From Bdellovibrionales bacterium (GTDB lineage: Bacteria > Bdellovibrionota > Bdellovibrionia > Bdellovibrionales > JAGQZY01), in assembly GCA_020435205.1 (NCBI GenBank), contig JAGQZY010000009.1, positions 1 through 50,557 of the forward strand: DNA of 50,557 bases. The letters run 5' to 3'. The notes under the pieces were generated by a model. That model saw only the letters and a program-made list of their open reading frames with translations. It searched no databases and had not been told where the DNA came from. Of the stretch, positions 1-7,721 are shown in pieces. The translations under genes and the position numbers were made by a program. Within the stretch, counting starts at the first letter, position 1; every line of letters begins with the position of its first letter.

Positions 1-1961
1 ACCATTTCTGCTCTGGTGGCTTTTCTGAGAACAGAGCCAGAATCATCGTATATAAGGACGGTGTCTGCGTTATCAACGCCCGCACCCAGGGCTGTGGTGC
101 CGTCAATGTCTAAGCTTAGGCTTCTTGAGGCTGTGATATCACCACCGCCAGCAAGTCCCGAGTCCGCGGCGGTACCAATGGATACGCCAGAGTGATCAAT
201 ATGTTCATTGGCAACAAAATTACTTAAAGCATCGTGATCGATATTGGCTTCGACAACATCTAAAGTGACATCGTTGGCATTATTGGTCACTGAAAGCTTT
301 GTGCTTCCCGTCGCGATCGTTTTGAAGTTGAGAACTCCAGCCGTTTCGTCCCTAAAGATTTGCCCTGTTCCAGCACCAACGTTGGCTCCACCAGTCACAT
401 CACCACCTGCATCGGTCGCCCAGACTAGGTTGCCAGATCCATCAGTGGTGAGCATTTGACCAGCGGACCCGTCGCCATCAGGCAACACCCAAATTTGATC
501 ACCGCTGAGAGCTGCCGGCGAAACAAATCCCACATAATTAGAGTCATCGCCATCGGAAAAACGGATTTCATTGGCTCCACCCATAACTAAAGTTCCAGTC
601 ATGGTGTCGCCGCTTAAGTTTACCTTTTCGGTATCTAATTCATTAATAGCAGCCTGAACATCAGTGGCAACAATGTTACCAGCAGCCACGTTGTCGATTT
701 GAGCCGCGCTGTAATCACCAGCGCTGGCAGTCACGTCTCCACTGCGACCAAATACAGACCGAGCATTATTTTGCCAAGAAAGTTGGCTGCCGCCATCGGT
801 TTCCAGAACTTGGCCAGCTGAACCATCACCATCAGGTAAAATGAGAGTGGTGTCCGTTGTTACAGTGGCGGGAGCCGATAATCCCATAAAATTGGAGTTA
901 TCAGCATCACCTAAACGAAGTTCATTTTGATTTGTCAATTGGATGGGGCCACCAGAATTAATTCCCGTTCCCACGCCAATACCACCAGTCACTGAAATGC
1001 CAGCGCCAACAGTCAAATTATTATTCAAAGAAATATCATTGGCATTGGTGATATCGTGAGTCCCCATGTCAATGTTACCAGTCATGGTTCCACCAGCAAG
1101 AGGAAGTTTCGTTGCATCTCCGCTCGGAGCGGCTGCCGTCCACTGCCCGCTGGCTCCGTCCCAAACAAGAACATGGCCATTTTGTCCCGCTCCTAAAGCA
1201 GCGAGGGTGGCAGCATCTGTCGACTGTCCACCAATATTTTGGTCCGAATAGTTTTTATTAACAGCATCTGTTCCTGAAGAGGGAGTACCAATATTAACAA
1301 TCTGTTGGCCATTGAAATCCACAGAACTTGTGGGTGAGCTCACCATATACTGAGTGCTGGTTCCGCCAATCAAAGCCAGAAGTTCGGTATAGTTGGCGTT
1401 ATCAAAAATCGTTTCAAGATTATTTTGATCAAGAACAAAAGAACCACTGGTGTTCACTTGCAAAATATCAGCAGGCACTAATCCGCCAATCGAGGCTGCA
1501 GATAAGGCAAAGGGGGCAGATGAAACATTTTGTGTGGTGGCTAGAATAGGGCCTGAGCCATCATCGAAATACATTCTGAGTTTTCGGTCATCTGTCGCCG
1601 CTGGGTTGTATGTGGTTCCAATGGCACAGGTTGTAGCGGTGATAGAAGCTACGGTATTATCGAAAGCGTCAATTAAGGGGGCAGTATCTTCGTAATCTGC
1701 GCCAGAGCGAATCCCGTCACCTAAACGTAGACTAAAGATACCTTTGGAACCAACCATGTTCACCACGTGCTGTTCCTGATAAAGTAAACACTCTTCGGCA
1801 CCAGGAGAGTAGACCTCTAAGGTGAAAGTCACCATAGGGGCCTCTAATGCATGGCCGTTGGGTTGAATGATTTGTCCCTGAAATAGGGAGTTGTGCGGCG
1901 AAGCCCACGCAGATGCGCTTAGCACAAGAGTTGAAAAAAGGCTTATAAACCAACGAACCAA
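1..1961 (-). CDS. secreted fibre/adhesin-like protein, C-terminus outside window
   Basis: The gene runs leftward off the window, so 653 codons are visible and the C-terminus is missing. I place the start at a TTG (1959-1961) preceded by GAAGGGA at about 6 nt, because this frame then opens with a clean signal peptide (positively charged start, hydrophobic stretch, ASAWA at residues 16-20). The mature part is Gly/Ala/Thr/Asp rich with phage-tail-like phrases such as LAGGTMTGNIDMG. A unit of roughly 100 residues repeats imperfectly, each copy carrying LPDGDGSAGQ followed by TDG and a Trp. Such low-complexity beta-rich shafts occur in tail-fibre-like cell-surface proteins, including the chimeric trimeric fibres described in Bdellovibrio. 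The adhesive tip or any S74-type chaperone domain would lie outside the window. The surface-fibre role is inferred; the export signal and repeats are seen directly. Confidence 0.75.
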   Translation of the reverse strand, partial: MVRWFISLFSTLVLSASAWASPHNSLFQGQIIQPNGHALEAPMVTFTLEVYSPGAEECLLYQEQHVVNMVGSKGIFSLRLGDGIRSGADYEDTAPLIDAFDNTVASITATTCAIGTTYNPAATDDRKLRMYFDDGSGPILATTQNVSSAPFALSAASIGGLVPADILQVNTSGSFVLDQNNLETIFDNANYTELLALIGGTSTQYMVSSPTSSVDFNGQQIVNIGTPSSGTDAVNKNYSDQNIGGQSTDAATLAALGAGQNGHVLVWDGASGQWTAAAPSGDATKLPLAGGTMTGNIDMGTHDITNANDISLNNNLTVGAGISVTGGIGVGTGINSGGPIQLTNQNELRLGDADNSNFMGLSAPATVTTDTTLILPDGDGSAGQVLETDGGSQLSWQNNARSVFGRSGDVTASAGDYSAAQIDNVAAGNIVATDVQAAINELDTEKVNLSGDTMTGTLVMGGANEIRFSDGDDSNYVGFVSPAALSGDQIWVLPDGDGSAGQMLTTDGSGNLVWATDAGGDVTGGANVGAGTGQIFRDETAGVLNFKTIATGSTKLSVTNNANDVTLDVVEANIDHDALSNFVANEHIDHSGVSIGTAADSGLAGGGDITASRSLSLDIDGTTALGAGVDNADTVLIYDDSGSVLRKATRAEM

Positions 1962-2194
1962 AAACGTCCCTTCTAGTGATTTGGATATATAGAGAGCTTT
2001 TCGGAAAATGGCTTGGAAACTTAAGGATTTATTGTTTCAAAGTGGGTGAAAATTTTGATTTTTTGTCAAAGTTTTTCAAATCGAATGAAAGGGACGAAGG
2101 TCGTGCTTTTTTGATCCATCAATACCTTATTGAGACGAAAAAAAATCACTGAATGGTCTGGAGTTCAAAAACAGAGCGTATCGCTTTGAGACAT

Positions 2195-3064
2195 TTAGGC
2201 TAGAGAGCTGAGGAACTGTCTCGCCCCTCGACCAAGATCCTTTGGGCTTTGGTGATAAATTCTTGGCTCAAAAAAATGGCGGTTAGCAAATTCGGTATTC
2301 AATTTTTTTAACTGCCCTTTTTTAATTTCTTCTTCAATAAGATATTTTGGAAGCCATCCCACTCCAAGTCCCTTTGCGATCGCTAGTTTTTTGGTGTAAA
2401 AGTCATTCACTAAAATTTTAGATGGAAAGTCCATCCCTTCTGTGCTCAATCCTATTCCCGTGTTGGCTCCGCGTAGGCTGATCCAGCTTTGTTCCCGCAT
2501 ATCAGAAGGTTGAACTTTTTTCTTTTTCAAAACCAATGGATGATTTTTACTGGCAACCAACCAAGCTTCAATTTTAGGAAGGGGAGTGGAGGAAAGGCCC
2601 TTCATTTTTGGTGGGAGAATAGTTAACATAAAATCGGCTTTTAGGCTTTCAAAACGAGATTCCACTTCTGTTAAAAAAGCCGATTGTACTTGAATTTGAG
2701 TGGGAATATCTTGCTTTTCAAGCTGTGCGAGAGCGGCAGCAATCCAATCAAAGTTAATGATGCCATCGTAAACGAGGGAAAGTTTTGACTCCCAACCTTG
2801 GGTCAATTGCGTACAAGCTTTGATCAGTCTTTCTTCGGCATAGAGGAGATCTTTGCAAAAGCCTAAAACGATCTCCCCTTGTGGGCTCAGCTGGTTGCGA
2901 TAGCCACTGCGATCAAAAAGCTGGATGTTTAAGCTTTCCTCCATGGTTTTTAATAAATACATAACCGCAGAGTGCCCCTTGCCTAAGGATTGAGCGGCTT
3001 TAGTGAGAGACCCTTTTTCAACGGTAAAAACTAAAGCCCTGGCTTGATCGAGACTGATGTTCAT
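2195..3064 (-). CDS. LysR-family transcriptional regulator
   Basis: A 289-residue protein of normal LysR length. Residues 1-60 form the winged helix-turn-helix (DQARALVFTVEKGSLTKAAQ, then an S-A-V-x-x-x-L recognition helix). Residues from about 88 onward are the periplasmic-binding-protein-like effector domain. It is transcribed divergently from the phenylalanine/tyrosine catabolic operon with a 124-bp gap, the usual layout for a LysR activator of its neighbour, so an aromatic amino acid or a pathway intermediate is the likely effector (inference). A near-perfect palindrome sits just upstream of its start codon and may be its operator. No strong Shine-Dalgarno precedes the ATG. The middle of the effector domain diverges from well-known members, so the ligand cannot be read from sequence. 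Confidence 0.9.
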   Translation of the reverse strand: MNISLDQARALVFTVEKGSLTKAAQSLGKGHSAVMYLLKTMEESLNIQLFDRSGYRNQLSPQGEIVLGFCKDLLYAEERLIKACTQLTQGWESKLSLVYDGIINFDWIAAALAQLEKQDIPTQIQVQSAFLTEVESRFESLKADFMLTILPPKMKGLSSTPLPKIEAWLVASKNHPLVLKKKKVQPSDMREQSWISLRGANTGIGLSTEGMDFPSKILVNDFYTKKLAIAKGLGVGWLPKYLIEEEIKKGQLKKLNTEFANRHFFEPRIYHQSPKDLGRGARQFLSSLA

Positions 3065-3072
3065 AGATAACT

Positions 3073-3091
3073 ATGTTAAATAATTTTACAT
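3073..3091. promoter_or_regulatory. candidate LysR operator (19-bp palindrome)
   Basis: Arms ATGTTAAAT and ATTTTACAT around a single A are inverted repeats with one mismatched pair. The site contains a T-N11-A core as expected for LysR proteins, and lies 9 bp upstream of the regulator's start codon and about 100 bp upstream of the homogentisate dioxygenase start. Binding of one protein here could control both divergent units. Assignment rests on symmetry and position only. Confidence 0.4.
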
Positions 3092-3188
3092 AAAATGGCA
3101 AATAAATGATCTTTTTTTTAGCATATTTATCCCCTAATCTAAGGGCCTAGAATTGAGGGAGCCGCTAAGGCCCCATGGAGGAGAAGTT

Positions 3189-4298
3189 ATGGACATTCCT
3201 TACGTTCGCGGCAGAACACCCAAGCAGGCTCATGTGGATATTCCGGAGGGGACTTACGAAGAGGAAGTGGGGCGCAATGGTTTTTTTGGCAAGTATGCCC
3301 ATCTTTACCGTAGCCATCCTCCGGTGAATTGGACTCGCATTGAAGGGCCCTTAAAGCCCCAATTGTTTGATCTCAATCAACTTAAAAGTGAAGGGGATTA
3401 TTCGAGCACTCGCGACCCCATTTTATGGAATGATGATGTGGCTATTTATCAGTATCAAATGAATAAGGCCATGGAGTACTATTTTCGCAATGCGGATGCC
3501 GACGAGATATTGTTTGTGCACAAAGGTTACGGAAATTTAGAAACGGACTATGGCGTACTTAATTATAAGGTCGGAGACTATATTTTAATTCCACGAGGGA
3601 CCCTTTATCGTTTGGTTCCATCGGATATGAGCCAGTTTCTCATCGTCGAGTCTTTTAGTGAGGTTGAATTTCCTCACAAGGGAATGTTAGGACAGCATGC
3701 CTTATTTGATCCTGCCGTTCTCACTCGACCTGACCTTAATGATGGGCCCATCTCTAGCTTGCAGAGTAAAAATGGGGAATATGAAATTCGAGTGAAAAGA
3801 ACAGGAGAAATTACCAAAATCTTTTACCCCCATTGTCCTTTAGATGTGGTGGGCTGGAAGGGCACCCTTTCTCCTATCTTGTTGAATGTTGAAGACATCA
3901 GACCTGTTTTGTCAGATCGGTATCATTTACCCCCATCAGCTCATTCAACGTTTGTGGCGAACAATTTTGTGATTTGTACCTTTTTGCCCAGACCTTTAGA
4001 GATAGGTGACGAGGGAGCCATGAAAGTGCCCTTTTATCACTCAAATATTGATTTTGATGAAGTGCTTTTTTATCATGCCGGCGATTTTTTTAGCAGGGAT
4101 GGTATTTCAGAAGGGATGATGACTTTCCATCCGCAAGGGATCCATCATGGTCCACAAAAAAAGGCCATCGAACGTAGTAAAAATGCAACTAAAACCAATG
4201 AAATTGCGGTCATGATCGATACCAAGCGCCCTCTTAAAGTGGGAAGGGCGGGAGAGTCGGTCGAAAATAAAAATTATTGGAAAAGCTGGCAAGAATAG
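3189..4298 (+). CDS. hmgA: homogentisate 1,2-dioxygenase
   Basis: 369 residues from the ATG at 3189, chosen over an in-frame TTG 36 bp upstream because GGAGGAG lies 5 nt before it. The protein is a cupin-type iron dioxygenase that opens the ring of homogentisate to maleylacetoacetate in phenylalanine and tyrosine breakdown. The N-terminal half holds the cupin-like core (residues about 80-160, with FVHKGYG and IPRGTLYR). The C-terminal half carries the likely iron ligands: a His near 284, an acidic residue near 290-291, and His residues in HPQGIHHGP (314-322). It is shorter than the roughly 430-residue animal enzyme, as in some bacteria. It is the first gene of an operon, followed after 9 bp by the enzyme that makes its substrate, which strongly supports the call. 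No fumarylacetoacetase or isomerase gene is in the window. Confidence 0.9.
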   Translation: MDIPYVRGRTPKQAHVDIPEGTYEEEVGRNGFFGKYAHLYRSHPPVNWTRIEGPLKPQLFDLNQLKSEGDYSSTRDPILWNDDVAIYQYQMNKAMEYYFRNADADEILFVHKGYGNLETDYGVLNYKVGDYILIPRGTLYRLVPSDMSQFLIVESFSEVEFPHKGMLGQHALFDPAVLTRPDLNDGPISSLQSKNGEYEIRVKRTGEITKIFYPHCPLDVVGWKGTLSPILLNVEDIRPVLSDRYHLPPSAHSTFVANNFVICTFLPRPLEIGDEGAMKVPFYHSNIDFDEVLFYHAGDFFSRDGISEGMMTFHPQGIHHGPQKKAIERSKNATKTNEIAVMIDTKRPLKVGRAGESVENKNYWKSWQE

Positions 4299-4307
4299 GG
4301 AGGAACC

Positions 4308-5351
4308 ATGAGTATAAACCCATTAAAACTAAACGGAATCGAATTTGTTGAGTTTTCAGCGAGTGAGCCACAAAAGCTTCATCAGCTATTTTTAGATTTT
4401 GGATTTTCAAGATTAATGAAACATGAAACGAAAAATATTGATCTTTATCAGCAAAATGACATCGTTTTTTTATTAAATTATGAAAAAGGATCTTTTGGAG
4501 ATTCCTTTCAAAAACAGCATGGGCCTTCAATTTCATCCATGGGATGGCGGGTAGAAGATAGTGTTTTTGCAATGAATAAAGCTGTCGAAAATGGAGCGCG
4601 CCCTTGTGCTGATGGAGATTATCGCTTTCACGGACAAAGTGTGCCAGCAATTTTTGGGATTGGTGACAGTTTGATCTACTTTGTTGATAAAAAAGAGGAT
4701 GAGCCTGTTGACTATACTCAATATGGGTTTGTGGCTCTTCAGGATCCGAATAGAGTCGCTAACAAAGGCTTCTTAATGATCGATCATTTGACCAACAATG
4801 TTTATAAAGGAACGATGGCGGAATGGACTCGGTTTTATAAAGAAGTCTTTGGCTTCGAAGAAGTGAGAACTTTTGATATTAAAGGACAGAAAACAGGTTT
4901 GCAGTCCTATGCGCTCAGATCCCCCTGTGGAAAATTTTGCATTCCCATCAATGAGGCTGATGAAGCGAAATCCCAGATCAATGAATATTTAGATGAATAT
5001 AAGGGGCCTGGGGTTCAGCACTTAGCCTTTTTAACGACCGACATTCTCGAATCTCTAGATGGTCTGCAGGGAACCTCAATTAATATGCTCGATATTGATC
5101 CAAGTTATTATCAAACAGTTTTTGACAGAGTTCCGAATGTGACTGAGGATAAGAAAAAGATTGAGGACCTTAATGTTCTTGTTGATGGAGATGACGATGG
5201 TTATCTTCTGCAGATTTTTACTAAAAACTTAGTAGGACCCATCTTTATCGAGATCATTGAGCGTAACAACCACCTTTCTTTTGGGGAAGGAAATTTTCAA
5301 GCCCTATTTGATTCCATTGAACGGGATCAGATGAAGCGGGGAGTTCTCTAG
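4308..5351 (+). CDS. hppD: 4-hydroxyphenylpyruvate dioxygenase
   Basis: 347 residues, the usual bacterial length. It converts 4-hydroxyphenylpyruvate to homogentisate using Fe(II) and O2. Two vicinal-oxygen-chelate domains are visible: a degenerate N-terminal one (about 10-130) and a catalytic C-terminal one (about 155-325). The expected 2-His-1-carboxylate ligands can be placed at His160 (MIDHLTNN), His238 (GVQHLAF) and Glu315 (IFIEIIER). The ATG at 4308 follows a GGGAGGA sequence. It is the second gene of the operon, 9 bp after homogentisate dioxygenase and 10 bp before phenylalanine hydroxylase, so substrate and product enzymes are co-transcribed. Nothing appears truncated. Confidence 0.95.
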   Translation: MSINPLKLNGIEFVEFSASEPQKLHQLFLDFGFSRLMKHETKNIDLYQQNDIVFLLNYEKGSFGDSFQKQHGPSISSMGWRVEDSVFAMNKAVENGARPCADGDYRFHGQSVPAIFGIGDSLIYFVDKKEDEPVDYTQYGFVALQDPNRVANKGFLMIDHLTNNVYKGTMAEWTRFYKEVFGFEEVRTFDIKGQKTGLQSYALRSPCGKFCIPINEADEAKSQINEYLDEYKGPGVQHLAFLTTDILESLDGLQGTSINMLDIDPSYYQTVFDRVPNVTEDKKKIEDLNVLVDGDDDGYLLQIFTKNLVGPIFIEIIERNNHLSFGEGNFQALFDSIERDQMKRGVL

Positions 5352-5361
5352 GGAGGATCTT

Positions 5362-6081
5362 TTGCAACTTTCAACACAACGGGATTTTTCAGCGGAAGAG
5401 CAGTCCGTTTGGCAAGATATTGTTTGTCAGCATCGCAAAAAAAGAGGCGAGCAAATTGTTGATCTTTTTGAAAATGGTTTGGAGTTGTTGGGGATTGATG
5501 AATCGTCAATCCCCAATTTAGAAGTTATTAATAAAAAACTTAAAGACCTTACTGGTTGGCAAGGTGTTTATGTGCGAGGTCTTGAAGAAGGGGAGAGTTT
5601 TTACCCCATGCTGGCTGAAAAAAAGTTTCCCATTGGCAACTTTGTTAGAGATCGCAAGGACCTAAGTTACACTCCGGAACCCGATATTATCCACGATCTT
5701 TATGGCCATATCCCCTTCTATGCGAACAAAGAGTATGCAAAAGCATGCCACGAATTTGCACTCACGGCGTCTCGCTATAAAAGTAAAAAAGAGCAGTTCA
5801 TTCAATTTGAAAGAGTTTTTTGGTTTACTTACGAATTTGGCCTGATTGAAACTTCTAAAGGTTTACGCATATTCGGAGCGGGGATTGCCTCTTCAACAGG
5901 GGAATGTGAATATGCTCTCAGCAATGGACCAGAAAAAGTCCCTTTTTCTGTTGATGTTGTTCGTCGCCAAGATTTTCGTATCGATGAAATGCAAAAAAAG
6001 CTTTTTGTCTTGAAAAATAAAGAGCAACTCTACCAATGCCTACCCGAACTCGTTCGTCTGGTAGAAACATCACCCCTTTAA
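5362..6081 (+). CDS. phhA: phenylalanine 4-monooxygenase
   Basis: 239 residues starting at a TTG, with GGGAGG about 6 nt upstream; no in-frame ATG gives a better start. It hydroxylates phenylalanine to tyrosine with tetrahydropterin and O2. The single catalytic domain, without the regulatory ACT domain of animal enzymes, is typical of bacteria. The iron triad is visible: His111 and His116 in IHDLYGHIPF and Glu158 in WFTYEFGLI. As last gene of the operon it supplies tyrosine. The transaminase to 4-hydroxyphenylpyruvate must be elsewhere, and no pterin-recycling dehydratase (PhhB) is next to it. Transcription probably ends in the inverted repeat at 6104-6135. Confidence 0.95.
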   Translation: MQLSTQRDFSAEEQSVWQDIVCQHRKKRGEQIVDLFENGLELLGIDESSIPNLEVINKKLKDLTGWQGVYVRGLEEGESFYPMLAEKKFPIGNFVRDRKDLSYTPEPDIIHDLYGHIPFYANKEYAKACHEFALTASRYKSKKEQFIQFERVFWFTYEFGLIETSKGLRIFGAGIASSTGECEYALSNGPEKVPFSVDVVRRQDFRIDEMQKKLFVLKNKEQLYQCLPELVRLVETSPL

Positions 6082-6096
6082 ATGTCCCTCAAATAT

Positions 6097-6136
6097 AAAA
6101 AAAGGCCGATGGAACCACCATTAGCTCCACCGGCCC
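6097..6136 (-). terminator. rho-independent terminator of the efflux operon
   Basis: On the minus strand a stem of about nine base pairs with one mismatch (arms 6127-6135 and 6104-6112) is followed at once by seven U (6097-6103). It lies 17 bp past the stop codon of the outer-membrane channel gene. It also lies just after the phenylalanine hydroxylase gene, so the stem may serve both convergent units, although the U-tract fits only the minus direction. Confidence 0.75.
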
Positions 6137-6152
6137 CTAGGCTTAGAGAGGC

Positions 6153-7721
6153 CTATTCGGTTAATGTTTCATCCTTTGTCCATCCTCCGCCCAACGACTG
6201 GTAAAGGGTTACAAAAGAATCTAAGAGCTTGCGTTTAATTTCTACAAGCTCAATCTGCGACTCAAGGGCATCCCTTCGAGTCATTAAAACTTCAACATAG
6301 TCAGCCCGAGCCGCTTTAAAGAGAACATTGGAGATCTCAACGGAATCGTTCAAAGCCTCCACTTGTTTTAACTTCAAGCGATAGGATCGCTTATAGTTTT
6401 CAATTTTGGCCATCTGATTGGTGACTTCAGTAAAAGCACGAATCAAGGTTTGCTCATACTCAAATACGGCTTGGACCTGCTTGGCGTTGGCAGAAAGGTA
6501 ATCCGCCTTGATCGCTTGCCGATTGAGAAGGGGTGCAGTCAAATTGCCAGCTAAATTATAAAACACAGATTCCGGAGACATGAATAGATGCTTTGAATTA
6601 AAGGACTCATAACCCACCCCCGCCTCTATACTCAAAGAGGGGTAAAATCTCGCTTTAGCGACTTTAATGTCCAGGTTAGCCGCCTTTAGCCGATTTTGTG
6701 CCTGGCGAACGTCGGGACGTCTTTCAAGCAAGTTGGATGGAATGCTATCAGCCAAATTTTGTGGCATGATTTCCAAAAACATCTTGGCATTACGTTGGAC
6801 GGGTTGAGGATAGCGACCAGCCAACATATTAAGCTTGTTTTCCATTTGAATAATCTTCTGTCGCAGTTCAAATCGTCGACTTTGGTTTTTTAAAACCTCA
6901 GCCTCAAAACGTTTGACCGCAAGAGAAGTGACTCGCGCAGCTTGTTTTTGTAGTTTGACTAGCTTAAGCGCCTTTTCTTGGATTTCGAGGTTGGTATTGA
7001 CGATCTCGAGTTCGCTATCCAAGGCCAGAAGCTCATAATAGGTGCTTGCAATCTCGGCTACAAGGTTGGTCACCATAAAGTTTTTGCCGTCGATGGACGC
7101 CAAATAGCTATAAAGTGCGGACTTGGTGGCGTTGCGAAGTTTCTTCCAAATGTCAATTTCCCACGAGAAGGTGAGCCCGACCGAATAATTTTTTAAATCT
7201 TCGGGAACAAACTTTCCAGGTTCATACTCGGTTGTTGAATCGGTAGCCCCTCTATGGGTGTAGTGGCCGACTTTTTCAATACCGTTTTCACCCTTAAAGC
7301 CAAGTTTGGGCAAATATTCCCCTTGGCGAGCCATCATTTCATTTTTAGAGATATTGATCTCTTGACTGATGATGTTGAGTTCCTGGTTATTTTTTAAAGC
7401 TTCGGCCACTAAATTTTTTAAATTCACATCGGAAAAGAAATCCTCCCAAGGAGTGTCCGATGGTTTTTCCACGAGAGGTGCTTTAATTTTAGTCACCTGA
7501 CCATTATCCTCCTTGGGGATGGCGTTATCGTCAGGTTTGCTGTAATCGATGAGCTCCTCTTCGCCTTTGGACAAAGGGACCTTGTAGTCAGGGAATTGAT
7601 TAGGGAGCTCTCTTTGGATCTCTCCTTCCTCTCTGACCAGTTGAGTGTTGGGTACGCAGCCTGTAATAAAAAGCAAGGCAGCAACGAATAAAATCATTGA
7701 GTTTAGGTTCTTGGACTTCAT
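6153..7721 (-). CDS. TolC/NodT-type outer-membrane efflux lipoprotein
   Basis: 522 residues. A signal peptide ends in a lipobox FITGC, giving lipid-anchored Cys22. An extended linker of about 70 residues precedes two outer-membrane-efflux repeats (about 90-290 and 310-510) with long amphipathic helices and the phrase LLERRPDVRQAQNRLKAANL typical of NodT-type channels. It forms the trimeric outer-membrane exit duct for the RND pump encoded upstream. Its start codon overlaps the pump stop codon (ATGA), so translation is coupled. It is last in the adaptor-pump-channel operon. The linker before the first repeat (residues 23-85) is acidic and longer than usual. Substrate is unknown. Confidence 0.93.
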   Translation of the reverse strand: MKSKNLNSMILFVAALLFITGCVPNTQLVREEGEIQRELPNQFPDYKVPLSKGEEELIDYSKPDDNAIPKEDNGQVTKIKAPLVEKPSDTPWEDFFSDVNLKNLVAEALKNNQELNIISQEINISKNEMMARQGEYLPKLGFKGENGIEKVGHYTHRGATDSTTEYEPGKFVPEDLKNYSVGLTFSWEIDIWKKLRNATKSALYSYLASIDGKNFMVTNLVAEIASTYYELLALDSELEIVNTNLEIQEKALKLVKLQKQAARVTSLAVKRFEAEVLKNQSRRFELRQKIIQMENKLNMLAGRYPQPVQRNAKMFLEIMPQNLADSIPSNLLERRPDVRQAQNRLKAANLDIKVAKARFYPSLSIEAGVGYESFNSKHLFMSPESVFYNLAGNLTAPLLNRQAIKADYLSANAKQVQAVFEYEQTLIRAFTEVTNQMAKIENYKRSYRLKLKQVEALNDSVEISNVLFKAARADYVEVLMTRRDALESQIELVEIKRKLLDSFVTLYQSLGGGWTKDETLTE

